Shown: piece by piece, positions 18,477 to 27,792 of the stretch
Layout: every line of letters starts with the position of its first letter
Numbering within the stretch: position 1 is the first letter of the stretch
NCBI RefSeq assembly: GCF_900103545.1
Contig: NZ_FNHH01000018.1
Span: forward strand, 18,108-82,107
DNA length: 64,000 bases
Direction of reading: 5' to 3'
DNA from: Daejeonella rubra
GTDB taxonomy: Bacteria > Bacteroidota > Bacteroidia > Sphingobacteriales > Sphingobacteriaceae
Notes under the pieces: model-generated
Database searches by the model: none
What the model was told of the DNA's origin: nothing
The model's input: only the letters and a program-made list of their open reading frames with translations
Program-made: the position numbers and the translations under genes

Positions 18477-19250
18477 TCAGGGACGCAATACCGACTTCCT
18501 GATCCCGATCAGGACAACAATGAAAATGCTGTACCAGATAAAAAAAGGAACAATGTATTCAATTAAATTCATCGGTAGCATGAATGCAATGATGAGCAAT
18601 TGAAATCCCAATCCATAGATGGAAAGTAAGGTCATGAACCAGGAAGGGAAGGTTTTGACTTTATAAGCATCGGGATCTAAAACGTGAATTATTTTATCAA
18701 AAAAGCCATATACCAGATAGTAAATGGAAAATAAAATGTCCACCGATCGCTGATTTTCTCCGGGTAAAGCCCTTGGCGATTTATATTCAAAGACCTTACT
18801 GGTTGTATCACCGCCTTCCGACAAATTTCTTAAAATGACGTAATAATAATTATAAAGTGTCCCCTGTAATTGGACGGCAAAAAAAGCGAGAAAGGCATAT
18901 AAAAAGCTGCTTTCAGATACATAAGCGATCGACATGAAGATCAAAAAGTTCAAAATTATATCAAAAATACTGTCCAGGTATCTTCCGGTATAGGAGGGGG
19001 TTTTATTTATTCTTGCCAGTTCCCCATCGGCGGCGTCAATGATCGATTTAAGAATGATAAAGAAGGATGCACCATAATAATATCCCTTTATTATACAGTA
19101 GATCGCTATGAGTCCGGATAAACCAAAAAGTAAAGTAACGTGAACAGGGGTGATACGGGTATGACTTATTTGATTCGCGAATAATTTCCCTATCTGCCTT
19201 CCGTAATCAGAGAAGTCAAGAAATTTATCACGGGCATTGAGTTTTGACAT
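18477..19250 (-). CDS. CDP-alcohol phosphatidyltransferase family membrane protein
   Basis: About 257 residues with roughly six hydrophobic segments. The diagnostic motif D-G-x2-A-R-x8-G-x3-D-x3-D is complete: DGELAR, eight residues, then GRYLDSIFD. This family transfers a phosphoalcohol from a CDP-activated donor to a second alcohol, making phospholipids or inositol/archaetidyl-type lipids. The acceptor is not predictable here. The start may be the ATG at 19250 or a GTG at 19274; upstream context does not settle it. Confidence 0.85.
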   Translation of the reverse strand: MSKLNARDKFLDFSDYGRQIGKLFANQISHTRITPVHVTLLFGLSGLIAIYCIIKGYYYGASFFIILKSIIDAADGELARINKTPSYTGRYLDSIFDIILNFLIFMSIAYVSESSFLYAFLAFFAVQLQGTLYNYYYVILRNLSEGGDTTSKVFEYKSPRALPGENQRSVDILFSIYYLVYGFFDKIIHVLDPDAYKVKTFPSWFMTLLSIYGLGFQLLIIAFMLPMNLIEYIVPFFIWYSIFIVVLIGIRKSVLRP

Positions 19251-19460
19251 GGAGGTCCGGAAGGTATAGTTCACTACAATATAGTCGCGGATACAAAGGT
19301 ATGATTGTTTAAACGTATAATAATGAACAATTGCAACATCTTTGGTATATGGCCTTGTTTGTCGGAAATACAGATTATTTTTAGGGCCTAACGACTATAC
19401 TGTGGAATAGTATTGTTCCTTTTTAAACTCAGCCACCGGTTTTCATCGGCAATTATTGAT

Positions 19461-22244
19461 ATGAAATTTAAATTACTACCGGTTCTGATCCTTTTTTGCC
19501 TGAATTGTTCTTTATTTGCCCAAAGTAACCGGGATATTAAGGGTGTTTTACAAGATACTACAGGAGCACCTGTTTTTAGTGCAACAGTAAAGCTAATAAC
19601 TTTAAATGATACACTTTCTACACGGTCTGATGTGGATGGGAACTTCTTTTTTAAAGGAGTCAAAGTGACTCAATTTGGGATATCCGCTTCTAGCCTGGGG
19701 TATATTCCACTTTTAACCCGGTTTGTTTATCAGCCGGGTACATCCACCATTGTTTTACCTAAAATAGTATTAAAGTCTGGCAGTAACATGCTTGCTGAAG
19801 TGGTTGTTAATGGAACTCCCCCTGTGGTGATGAAGCAGGATACGGTTGAGTTTCGAATGTCGGATTTAAAGTTGAAGGATGACGCTGTTGTTGAGGATGC
19901 GATAAAACGTCTGGACGGTGCAGAAGTTGATAAGGATGGGAATGTGACGGCTGCAGGAAAGCCGGTAACAAGAATCAAGATAGACGGAAAGGAAGTTTTC
20001 GGAGGTGATCTGAAGACACTAACCAAAAATATACCTGCCAATGCCATTGATAAGATCCAGCTGATCGATGATTATGGGGATCAGGCAAATTTTACAAAAG
20101 TGAAGGAAGGTGATCCGGAAACGATCATTAATATAACGACCAAGCCGGGGAGAAATACTGGTTTGATCATGAATTCAACCATTGGTGGGGGAAGTGAAGA
20201 TCGTTATCAGCTGGGACTCTTTGCCAGTCAGTTTAAAGGGGATAAAAATATTGGTATCACTGCCAATCTGAATAACAATGGCACCCAGATCGGTGGCGGT
20301 GGTTTCGGCGGCAGAGGCGGTGGAGGTGGTGGTGCTAATTTTGGAGCATCAGGTGGAGGAGGTATAACTGACCTAAGCTCGATAGGATTGAGTTATAATA
20401 ATCGCTGGAGCCCTAAATTGGTGGTCAGTGGGTCATATTATTTCACTAATAGTGACCGAAGTACGATAAGCAATGTTTTCAGACAAAGCGCCAATGCCTC
20501 CGGACTAATTCTAAGTACCGAATTCAGCGATGTAGCCAGTAAGACAAATACACATAATTTTGGAAGCAGGTTAGAGTATAATATTAATAAATCTAATATG
20601 CTTATTGTTTCTCCATACATAAGCTTTTCAAATTCAATCAGCAATAATGCAGGTTCAATTGCTCAAACTGGTGTTATCAGGCAAGATCAGGCTTCATTGT
20701 CAAATAATAGGTCTGTTGCTCCAAATGTTAGCAGCAATATCCTTTTTAACCATAATTTTCCAAAACAAGGGCGGAATTATTCTGTCAATATGAATTTAAG
20801 GAATGGCGGTTACAATGCTGATCAGGAGAATGATAACCAGATAGTCTATTTTGATCCTACTGGAAACACTTTGCGGGATTCTATAAATTATCGTATAAAT
20901 ACAACAGAGAATCGGGTTTTCAATGGGAACAGCAGGTTCAGCTATTCAGAGCCATTAAGTGAGAAGAGCCGGATTCAAATGAGTTATAATGTAACCTATA
21001 ATAGTTATGATAATAGCCGGATAAGCAGTTTTACGGATGCTGCCGGTGTTTTGCAGAAGATCGATTCCTTGAGTAATGTTTTTCAGTATAATTTTCTTTC
21101 TCAGCAGTTTGGACTGAACTACAACTATAAGACTAAAAACAATGAATTTTCACTGGGATTAAGAGCAAATCCTACCAGCCTTTCAGGGAACTCAGAAAGT
21201 TTGAATACCAGAATAAACCGGACAAATCTCTTCTTTTCCCCTATAGCAAGATATCAGTATAAATATTCACAAACTAAATCTGTCAGTATTCATTATTATG
21301 GATTTGCAAATGAACCGCAGTTCTCTCAATTGCAACCGGTTCGCGATATTTCAAATCCACAAAGACCGGTAGTAGGAAATCCCGAACTGAATAGTGCATT
21401 TTCACATAATTTGAACGCCAATCTGAATAGCTCGAATCCAGATAGGAAAACCTCGTTGATCCTGAATCTGCAGGCAAATATGCTGAATAACCAGGTGGTT
21501 CAGAATATAGTATTGATCCCTGATGTGTATGGCAGTAAAAAGCAGGAAGTCAGATTTGTGAATGCGAATGGTTATTATACCTATTTTGTATCATACAATT
21601 GGCAGAAATCATTTAAGGATAAACAATACACCATCCGACTGAATGGTGATACCAGATATACCAATAATGTATCCTTTGCTGATAATATCAGGAATTCATC
21701 TCAAAGAAGGAATATTAGTCAGCGGATGAGTCTCCAGATTAATCCGGGGAATTGGATGGAATTGACGCCAAATCTTTCCTATAGCCGTACTAATACTAAT
21801 TACTCACTGCAAACCAACACCGACATACTTTTAAAAACCTATGGTTTTAACCTGGATGGAAGGCTCTTATTTCAAAAATCTAAAACTCTTATTCTTGGGT
21901 TTTATGGAGGCAAGACCTTTAACAGGGGTTTTTCAGGTAACCTGAATACCAATCCTTTGATCATTAGTGCCTATATTGAAAAGCAGTTCCTCAAAAATAA
22001 AATGGCCTTTGTCCGTTTTCAGGGATTCGATCTATTGGATCAATCCAACAATATTCAGAGATCAGTGGTCGAAAATGGATTTACTGATATCAGAACGAAC
22101 CGGCTAACAAGATATTTCATGCTGACCTTAAATATGAGGATCAATAAACTTGCCGGTGGTAAAGGTCCTTCACAAAATCAAGGTAGTCCTGATGGTAATA
22201 ACAGAAGATTTCAGGGTGGAGGAGGAATGCGCCTAAATAACTGA
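19461..22244 (+). CDS. Outer-membrane beta-barrel protein, TonB-receptor-like (OMP_b-brl_3 type)
   Basis: 927 residues. A signal peptide (LILFCLNCSLFAQ) precedes a carboxypeptidase-regulatory-like beta domain (DIKGVLQDTTGAPVFSATV), a plug-like region (DAVVEDAIKRLDGAEVDKDG; INITTKPGRN) and a long barrel rich in aromatic, Asn and Ser strands. A glycine-rich tract (GGGGFGGRGGGGGG) sits near residue 290 and another at the C terminus. No TonB box or SusD partner is seen, so transport is uncertain. The ATG at 19461 begins the signal; the frame is open 16 codons further up. Confidence 0.85.
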   Translation: MKFKLLPVLILFCLNCSLFAQSNRDIKGVLQDTTGAPVFSATVKLITLNDTLSTRSDVDGNFFFKGVKVTQFGISASSLGYIPLLTRFVYQPGTSTIVLPKIVLKSGSNMLAEVVVNGTPPVVMKQDTVEFRMSDLKLKDDAVVEDAIKRLDGAEVDKDGNVTAAGKPVTRIKIDGKEVFGGDLKTLTKNIPANAIDKIQLIDDYGDQANFTKVKEGDPETIINITTKPGRNTGLIMNSTIGGGSEDRYQLGLFASQFKGDKNIGITANLNNNGTQIGGGGFGGRGGGGGGANFGASGGGGITDLSSIGLSYNNRWSPKLVVSGSYYFTNSDRSTISNVFRQSANASGLILSTEFSDVASKTNTHNFGSRLEYNINKSNMLIVSPYISFSNSISNNAGSIAQTGVIRQDQASLSNNRSVAPNVSSNILFNHNFPKQGRNYSVNMNLRNGGYNADQENDNQIVYFDPTGNTLRDSINYRINTTENRVFNGNSRFSYSEPLSEKSRIQMSYNVTYNSYDNSRISSFTDAAGVLQKIDSLSNVFQYNFLSQQFGLNYNYKTKNNEFSLGLRANPTSLSGNSESLNTRINRTNLFFSPIARYQYKYSQTKSVSIHYYGFANEPQFSQLQPVRDISNPQRPVVGNPELNSAFSHNLNANLNSSNPDRKTSLILNLQANMLNNQVVQNIVLIPDVYGSKKQEVRFVNANGYYTYFVSYNWQKSFKDKQYTIRLNGDTRYTNNVSFADNIRNSSQRRNISQRMSLQINPGNWMELTPNLSYSRTNTNYSLQTNTDILLKTYGFNLDGRLLFQKSKTLILGFYGGKTFNRGFSGNLNTNPLIISAYIEKQFLKNKMAFVRFQGFDLLDQSNNIQRSVVENGFTDIRTNRLTRYFMLTLNMRINKLAGGKGPSQNQGSPDGNNRRFQGGGGMRLNN

Positions 22245-22363
22245 TATTTTGGAACTTGTTAAAAATTTTGCTGTTAAAAAAAGCTTAGTTCAAAATAATT
22301 AAAATGCATTAAATTCGCGGCAGGCTTTTTGATTTCAAATAACATTCTTACACATCATACCCT

Positions 22364-23572
22364 ATGTCAATAAACCAGCCCTTTCCCTCAAATGAATTTG
22401 AGAGAGTTCTGAATCTCTCTGATTTTAACCTTGATTATACAAACTTCCAGGATAATTTCAAAGATCTTGCCAAGCTTGCTGCAAGTGTTGCTGGAACCCC
22501 AATTTCACTTGTTAATTTAATCGACTCATTTACGCAATGGACTATTTCCAGTCATGGATTTGCAATAGAACAAATGCCTCGTGAAGATTCTGTTTGCCAG
22601 TATACTATTTTGTCAAATGAGCAGCCTTTTGAAGTTGAAGACCTTTCGAAAGATGATCGTTTCAAAGATAAAGTTTATGTAAAGGATGAGCCTTCGCTTC
22701 GTTATTATTATGGAATTCCATTGCAGTCTGATGGACTGAATATAGGTGCTTTATGTGTGCTTGACAGAAATGTGAGAACACTTTCACCTGAAAAGGAAGA
22801 ACTTTTAAGAATTATTGCTGACGAAATTGTTAATCGCCTTAAAGCCTATAAAGCTATTGAATCCTTGAGAAACAAGGTAAAAGAAGTTGAAGCAACTCAA
22901 AACAAGGTTGTTCATGATATCCGGGGCCCTTTGGGAGGAATAATTGGTCTGACAGAAATAATAAGTGAACAGGGTAAAGAAAATAAACTTGATGAGGTTC
23001 TGGAGTTTATTAATCTGATTCATAAAAGTGGCAAATCGATACTTGACCTTGCCGATGAAATTTTAAGTTCCGAAAAAAGGAACTCAAATATTGTAAAGGG
23101 AAATGAATTAGAACTCAAAGGTTTTAAAGATAACCTGGAAAAACTCTACATCCCTCAGGCAAAATCTAAAGATATCCTTCTGGAAGTAAAGATCGATCCT
23201 AAGTCAGAAGGTATACCTTTTCCAAAAAATAAATTACTTCAGATAAGCGGAAATCTTATCTCAAATGCGATCAAATTTACACCTCCGGATGGGAAAGTAA
23301 AGGTTGAACTCGCACTTGAAGTAAACGATAAAGAAAAGATCCTTAAGATCATTGTTTCAGATACCGGAGAAGGTATGAGTACGGAGAAAATTGATACTAT
23401 CCTGAAAGGTACAGCTTCAACAGAAAATGGTACGGAAGGGGAAAAGGGTTATGGATTTGGTATGCAACTGGTTAAACATCTCGTTGAAAGCTTAAATGGC
23501 AAACTAAGTATTCGATCATCTCAGGGAGAAGGTACTACTTTTGAAGTGCTCCTGAAGCAAACCCTTTTATAA
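22364..23572 (+). CDS. GAF-domain sensor histidine kinase
   Basis: 402 residues, cytoplasmic. A GAF domain occupies about residues 25-165 (SVCQYTI, YYYGIPLQSDGLNIG). A HisKA helix follows with phospho-acceptor His184 (VVHDIRGPLGGIIG). The HATPase domain is complete: N box with Asn297/Asn301 (GNLISNAIKF), G1 DTGEGM near 333 and G2 GYGFGMQLV near 362. It should sense a small ligand or redox state and autophosphorylate. No response regulator is adjacent; the nearest is at 31374. A paralogue with a decayed ATPase domain lies at 30065-31201. Confidence 0.92.
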   Translation: MSINQPFPSNEFERVLNLSDFNLDYTNFQDNFKDLAKLAASVAGTPISLVNLIDSFTQWTISSHGFAIEQMPREDSVCQYTILSNEQPFEVEDLSKDDRFKDKVYVKDEPSLRYYYGIPLQSDGLNIGALCVLDRNVRTLSPEKEELLRIIADEIVNRLKAYKAIESLRNKVKEVEATQNKVVHDIRGPLGGIIGLTEIISEQGKENKLDEVLEFINLIHKSGKSILDLADEILSSEKRNSNIVKGNELELKGFKDNLEKLYIPQAKSKDILLEVKIDPKSEGIPFPKNKLLQISGNLISNAIKFTPPDGKVKVELALEVNDKEKILKIIVSDTGEGMSTEKIDTILKGTASTENGTEGEKGYGFGMQLVKHLVESLNGKLSIRSSQGEGTTFEVLLKQTLL

Positions 23573-23750
23573 TCAGTAATTTATCCTTGTTTATCTGATT
23601 CTTATTTTTTTTAATAAAAAGCCTCACTGGGCCATGAAATCCTATTGCTCCGCTATTTCAGTTTATTATGACAAAAGTGCGACCTAAATCCTTCGTTAGA
23701 ATTAAAACATAACCATTATAATTGCGTCAAATTAATACGAAATTATACTA

Positions 23751-24437
23751 ATGAGTAAGAATAGTACGCTACGAAACCTGATCACTACCGAAGATGAATT
23801 ATTGGATCTGATCTCTGATGAGCATATATCTTCGTCTTTTGATACCCCTCTAAGGGCTGATGCATTTGACATGGATGACGACACTAAAATCCAGTTAATA
23901 AGTAAACATTTTACTCAAATAATGGATATTCTTGGTCTTGATCTTACTGATGACAGTTTGAAGGATACACCAAAAAGGGTTGCTAAAATGTACGTTAAGG
24001 AAATATTCAGTGGGTTGAACCCTAAACTTAAGCCAAAGCCAACCTTGTTTGAGAACCACTATAAGTACAATCAAATGCTTGTTGAAAGGAATATTTCTGT
24101 TTACAGTAATTGTGAGCATCACTTTGTACCCATTACAGGCAAGGCTCATGTGGCCTACATCAGTAACGGAAAGGTGATAGGACTTTCTAAACTTAATCGT
24201 ATAGTACAATATTATTCACAACGACCACAGGTACAGGAAAGACTCACTATTCAGATTGCGAATGAAATGAAACTTGCACTTGGAACAGAGGATGTTGCTG
24301 TTATAATTGATGCTCATCATCATTGTGTATCTTCAAGGGGTGTAAGAGACATGAACAGTTCAACAGTTACCGCAGAATATTGTGGTAAGTTCCTATTGCC
24401 TGAGACAAGGAATGAATTTTTAAAACATATCAAATAA
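23751..24437 (+). CDS. folE: GTP cyclohydrolase I
   Basis: 228 residues with the type I signature: zinc ligands in NCEHHF and HHHCVSSRG, the pocket GKVIGLSKLNRI, and RPQVQERLT. It converts GTP to 7,8-dihydroneopterin triphosphate, the first step of folate and pterin synthesis. The N-terminal ~45 residues are an acidic extension common in Bacteroidota. The stop overlaps the start of the next gene by one base (TAATG), so translation is coupled to the SDR gene. Within this run it may supply a pterin cofactor rather than bulk folate. Confidence 0.96.
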   Translation: MSKNSTLRNLITTEDELLDLISDEHISSSFDTPLRADAFDMDDDTKIQLISKHFTQIMDILGLDLTDDSLKDTPKRVAKMYVKEIFSGLNPKLKPKPTLFENHYKYNQMLVERNISVYSNCEHHFVPITGKAHVAYISNGKVIGLSKLNRIVQYYSQRPQVQERLTIQIANEMKLALGTEDVAVIIDAHHHCVSSRGVRDMNSSTVTAEYCGKFLLPETRNEFLKHIK

Positions 24438-25153
24438 TGGATATGACAGGTAAAAATATACTAATTGTGGGTGGAAGCTCAGGAATTGGTCTGGCACTTG
24501 TCAAGTCACTTGCAGCAAATGGAGCACAGATTTATAATGCCTCCCGAAACAGTTCAGCAGAATGGCCGAAAGGAGTGATCCATATTCCGTTTGATGTATT
24601 GTCTGAAGGAGCGTCTCTGATTGAAGATCTGCCTGAACAAATACATGGTTTGGTTTATGCAGTAGGAAGCATTACCTTAAAACCTTTCAGCCGACTGACA
24701 GAGGAAGATTTTATAACAGAATACCGATTAAATGTGGTGGGTGCTGCAAAAACTATCCAGCAGTCATATCGTTCATTAAGAAATGCAAAGGCATCGTCAA
24801 TCGTGCTTCTTAGCTCAGTTGCCGCCCACACTGGAATGAGTTACCATGCCAGCATTGCTGCTGCAAAAAGTGGTGTTGAAGGTCTGGCACTATCTCTGGC
24901 AGCAGAATTTGCCTCACAAAATATACGGGTGAATGTAGTTGCTCCATCATTGACAGATACCCCTCTGGCTTCAAATCTTCTAAATACACCAGATAAACGG
25001 GAAGCTTCTGCAAAGCGGCATCCTTTGGGCAGGATCGGAAAGCCAGAGGATATTGCATCAGCTATTTCATTTTTATTATCGGATGAGAGCAGTTGGATCA
25101 GTGGTCAGGTAATTGGTGTAGATGGTGGAATGGGAAATTTAAAAAATCTATAA
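24437..25153 (+). CDS. SDR family oxidoreductase lacking the catalytic tyrosine
   Basis: 238 residues. The NAD(P) loop is GGSSGIG near residue 12, the active-site serine segment is IVLLSSVAAHTG, and the C-terminal signature is DVAS-like with SGQVIGVDGG. The usual YxxxK reads IAAAK (YHASIAAAKSGVEG), so the lysine is present but Ile replaces the tyrosine. It overlaps folE by one base and is 2 bases from the flavin reductase gene. It may bind a pterin or dinucleotide without classical chemistry. Family placement is firm; activity is not. Confidence 0.88.
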   Translation: MDMTGKNILIVGGSSGIGLALVKSLAANGAQIYNASRNSSAEWPKGVIHIPFDVLSEGASLIEDLPEQIHGLVYAVGSITLKPFSRLTEEDFITEYRLNVVGAAKTIQQSYRSLRNAKASSIVLLSSVAAHTGMSYHASIAAAKSGVEGLALSLAAEFASQNIRVNVVAPSLTDTPLASNLLNTPDKREASAKRHPLGRIGKPEDIASAISFLLSDESSWISGQVIGVDGGMGNLKNL

Positions 25154-25155
25154 AT

Positions 25156-25767
25156 ATGAATTTTAGTCAGGATCATATTTCAGCAATGGAGAAACGTTAC
25201 CGGACTACTTTTATCAATAGTCTTCCAGGTTATAAGTGCCTTCATATGCTTGGAACTGTTAATCGTTCAGGGATCAGTAATCTGGGTCTGTTTAACTCGG
25301 TATTTCATCTGGGTGCCAACCCTCCTTTACTTGGAATGATATTCAGGCCCGATGGTGATGAGCATGATTCATTGGAAAATATAAAACAAACAGGACAATA
25401 CACATTAAATAATGTTTTACCTGAATGGTTCGATCAGGCTCATCAAACAAGTGCCAGATTTCCTTCCGGACAGTCGGAATTTGAACCTTGCGGATTTAAG
25501 GAATTTTACTACAATGATTTTAAGGCTCCATTTGTTGCTCAATCAAGCATAATGATCGGTTTGGAGATGAGGGAGATCATTGACATTCCAATAAATAACA
25601 CGAAGATGCTTATAGGTGAAATAGTTCACGTTTTGATGGGAGATGGAATTGTTGGCAATGACGGTTATGTAGATCATATTAAGGCCGGCACAGTTACTGT
25701 TGCAGGACTCGATAGTTATTTTAAAACAGAACATTTAGGTAGATTAGCATATGCAAAGTTTACTTGA
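25156..25767 (+). CDS. Flavin reductase-like FMN-binding split-barrel protein
   Basis: 203 residues from the ATG at 25156. The split-barrel pattern of flavin reductase domain proteins is visible: GTVNRSGISNLGLFNSVF, PPLLGMIFRPDG, DSLENIKQTGQYTLN and a late IGEIVHVLM. Members reduce FMN/FAD with NAD(P)H or bind FMN. It lies inside the folE-SDR-flavin-amine oxidase run, 2 bases after the SDR and overlapping the next frame. The set suggests flavin and pterin chemistry in one pathway. Confidence 0.85.
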   Translation: MNFSQDHISAMEKRYRTTFINSLPGYKCLHMLGTVNRSGISNLGLFNSVFHLGANPPLLGMIFRPDGDEHDSLENIKQTGQYTLNNVLPEWFDQAHQTSARFPSGQSEFEPCGFKEFYYNDFKAPFVAQSSIMIGLEMREIIDIPINNTKMLIGEIVHVLMGDGIVGNDGYVDHIKAGTVTVAGLDSYFKTEHLGRLAYAKFT

Positions 25768-27041
25768 TCCATTTTCCATTAGAATTCAAAAAAAAATTGA
25801 GTACATCTAAAAATGATACCTTAATTATTGGAGCCGGGCTTGCAGGTCTGACTGCCGCGCGTGTATTGAGATCAGCTGGTCGTAAAGTAAGAATACTTGA
25901 AGCGTCTGATGCCCCGGGTGGAAGGGTCAGGACGGATAATGTTAATGGATTTCTGCTTGACAGAGGATTCCAGGTACTTTTGACTGCTTATCCCGAAGCA
26001 AGGCGCTTTCTTGATTATAAAGCACTTGATCTTCATTCTTTCAGTCCGGGTTCTATCATTCTTAATAATTCAGGAATAGATGAAATAGGCGATCCTTTGA
26101 GAGAAGCATCATCTCTGATACGCACATTGCGATCTCCTGTGGGCAGCCTGAATGATAAATTCAGACTTCTTTCTCTCCGATTAAAGCTGGCGAGTACCAG
26201 TATTGAAGAGATCTTTTCAAAACAGGAAACTACCACATTGCAATATTTAAGGAATGCTGGTTTCGGTGAAAAGATCATTTCTGATTTTTTTGCTCCTTTC
26301 ATGTCGGGGATCTACCTGGAACAAAAATTGGATACTTCTGCCAGAATGTTTGAGTTTGTATTTAAAATGTTCAGCGAAGCAGATACAGCCATACCAGCTA
26401 ATGGAATGGGTATGATATCCAGTCAGCTTGCTTCCGGTCTTTCAGCTGAAGAACTGATCTTGAATGAACGTGTTTTAAATATTGATGGTAAGGAAGTTTT
26501 AACAGCTTCAGGTAAGATTTATGAAGCGGACAGTATTCTGATTGCAACAACAGCCGACTGTATACCGGTACCATTTCAACGTCGTCATGTCGAAAAAAAA
26601 TCGGTGACCTGCATGTATTTTTCTACGGATAAAGCACCATATCATAAAGCATTGATCGCATTGAATGCTAATCCGGAAAGACTTGTAAATAATATAGCCG
26701 TAATGAGTAATGTTTCCGCTAATTACGCTCCTGAGGGAAAATCACTTGTTTCAGTTTCAATTACTGGTAAAGAACAATTTATAAAACCTGAAGACCTTGA
26801 ACTGAAAGTTAAGGAAGAGTTAAAATTCTGGTACCCTGAATGTGTAAACTGGGTGCATTTAAAAACCTATACTATCCCATATGCACTCCCGGATAACAGT
26901 CATGTGATAAATGATATTCTTCCTTCTTCGTTACGAATAAATGGTTCTTGCTTTATATGCGGAGATCATTTATTGAATGGTTCCATAAATGCAGCCATGA
27001 AGAGCGGAAGGCTGGCTGCAGAGTCTATATTATCTCTTTAA
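25764..27041 (+). CDS. FAD-dependent amine oxidase/phytoene desaturase-like oxidoreductase
   Basis: About 425 residues. The Rossmann motif LIIGAGLAGLTAARVL is followed by RKVRILEASDAPGGRVRTD, a second FAD contact GFLLDRGFQVL, and a C-terminal FAD segment FICGDHLLNGSINAAMKSG. This is the layout of protoporphyrinogen-oxidase, amine-oxidase and carotenoid-desaturase flavoproteins. No ATG precedes the dinucleotide motif, so a TTG is used: 25764 (overlapping the previous stop) or 25797, which gives a shorter, more usual N terminus. The substrate is unknown. Confidence 0.87.
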   Translation: MIHFPLEFKKKLSTSKNDTLIIGAGLAGLTAARVLRSAGRKVRILEASDAPGGRVRTDNVNGFLLDRGFQVLLTAYPEARRFLDYKALDLHSFSPGSIILNNSGIDEIGDPLREASSLIRTLRSPVGSLNDKFRLLSLRLKLASTSIEEIFSKQETTTLQYLRNAGFGEKIISDFFAPFMSGIYLEQKLDTSARMFEFVFKMFSEADTAIPANGMGMISSQLASGLSAEELILNERVLNIDGKEVLTASGKIYEADSILIATTADCIPVPFQRRHVEKKSVTCMYFSTDKAPYHKALIALNANPERLVNNIAVMSNVSANYAPEGKSLVSVSITGKEQFIKPEDLELKVKEELKFWYPECVNWVHLKTYTIPYALPDNSHVINDILPSSLRINGSCFICGDHLLNGSINAAMKSGRLAAESILSL

Positions 27042-27060
27042 AATCGAATTTAAGACTCAA

Positions 27061-27735
27061 ATGAAAAGCTTCAAACTGGTACATCAGCTCCTCAATCTTG
27101 TCGAAGAATTTGAAGATGAAAATGATGGCAAAGAATTATGTCTGACTGATTTTTCGGGCTTTCTCATTAATCATCTGGCACAATCTAACTCTGTAACGGC
27201 TTCGGATGTTCGTTTTGGTAAAAATGAAGATGATTCTCAGCAATTAGCTTTCCAGATTGACAACTCGATCGGTCGCTTATTTATTTATATGAGTCGCTAC
27301 GCAAAATCCTATATTAAAAAGACACTGGATGGAACTGCACTCCAAAGCCCTGAAGATTTTACCTGTCTGGCCATTCTGCTCACTCATGATAGCCTTTCAA
27401 AAAGTGATTTGATCAACAGGAATATTCAGGAGAAAACCTCAGGTACCGAGGTGATCAGGCGTTTGCTCCAGGCTGGCCTTGTAAGCCAATTTGATGATGA
27501 AAATGATAAAAGATCCAAAAGGGTCTCAATTACGGAACAGGGGAAGCAGCTTTTATACCGGGTATTTGATGATATGAATGATGTCGGTAAAATGGTGGCT
27601 GGTAACCTTAGCTTTTCGGAAAAATTGAATCTGCAATACCTATTGCAAAAACTAGATAACTTTCATTATAAGCTCCATGAAGATAAAGCAATTCTTGAGA
27701 AAGATGATATCCGCTTCCATGCAAAAATGCTTTGA
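27061..27735 (+). CDS. MarR family winged-helix transcriptional regulator
   Basis: 224 residues. A polar N-terminal ~70 residues precede a MarR-type core: SIGRLFIYMSRYAKSYIKKTL, an HTH around LSKSDLINRNIQEKTSGTEVIRRLLQAGLV, and a wing FDDENDKRSKRVSITEQG. MarR dimers usually repress nearby genes until a small phenolic or oxidised ligand binds. It follows the FAD oxidoreductase by 19 bases and is a good candidate for control of the folE-to-oxidoreductase run. Confidence 0.85.
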   Translation: MKSFKLVHQLLNLVEEFEDENDGKELCLTDFSGFLINHLAQSNSVTASDVRFGKNEDDSQQLAFQIDNSIGRLFIYMSRYAKSYIKKTLDGTALQSPEDFTCLAILLTHDSLSKSDLINRNIQEKTSGTEVIRRLLQAGLVSQFDDENDKRSKRVSITEQGKQLLYRVFDDMNDVGKMVAGNLSFSEKLNLQYLLQKLDNFHYKLHEDKAILEKDDIRFHAKML

Positions 27736-27792
27736 TCTGAAACATTAGTATTTTGTGGGAATTCTTTTTATGATATTTCATTAGCTTCGATC

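Noticed and set aside
20290..20370. Glycine-rich coding tract as a repeat element or frameshift
   Set aside because: It is in frame inside the barrel protein and such tracts are usual in this family.
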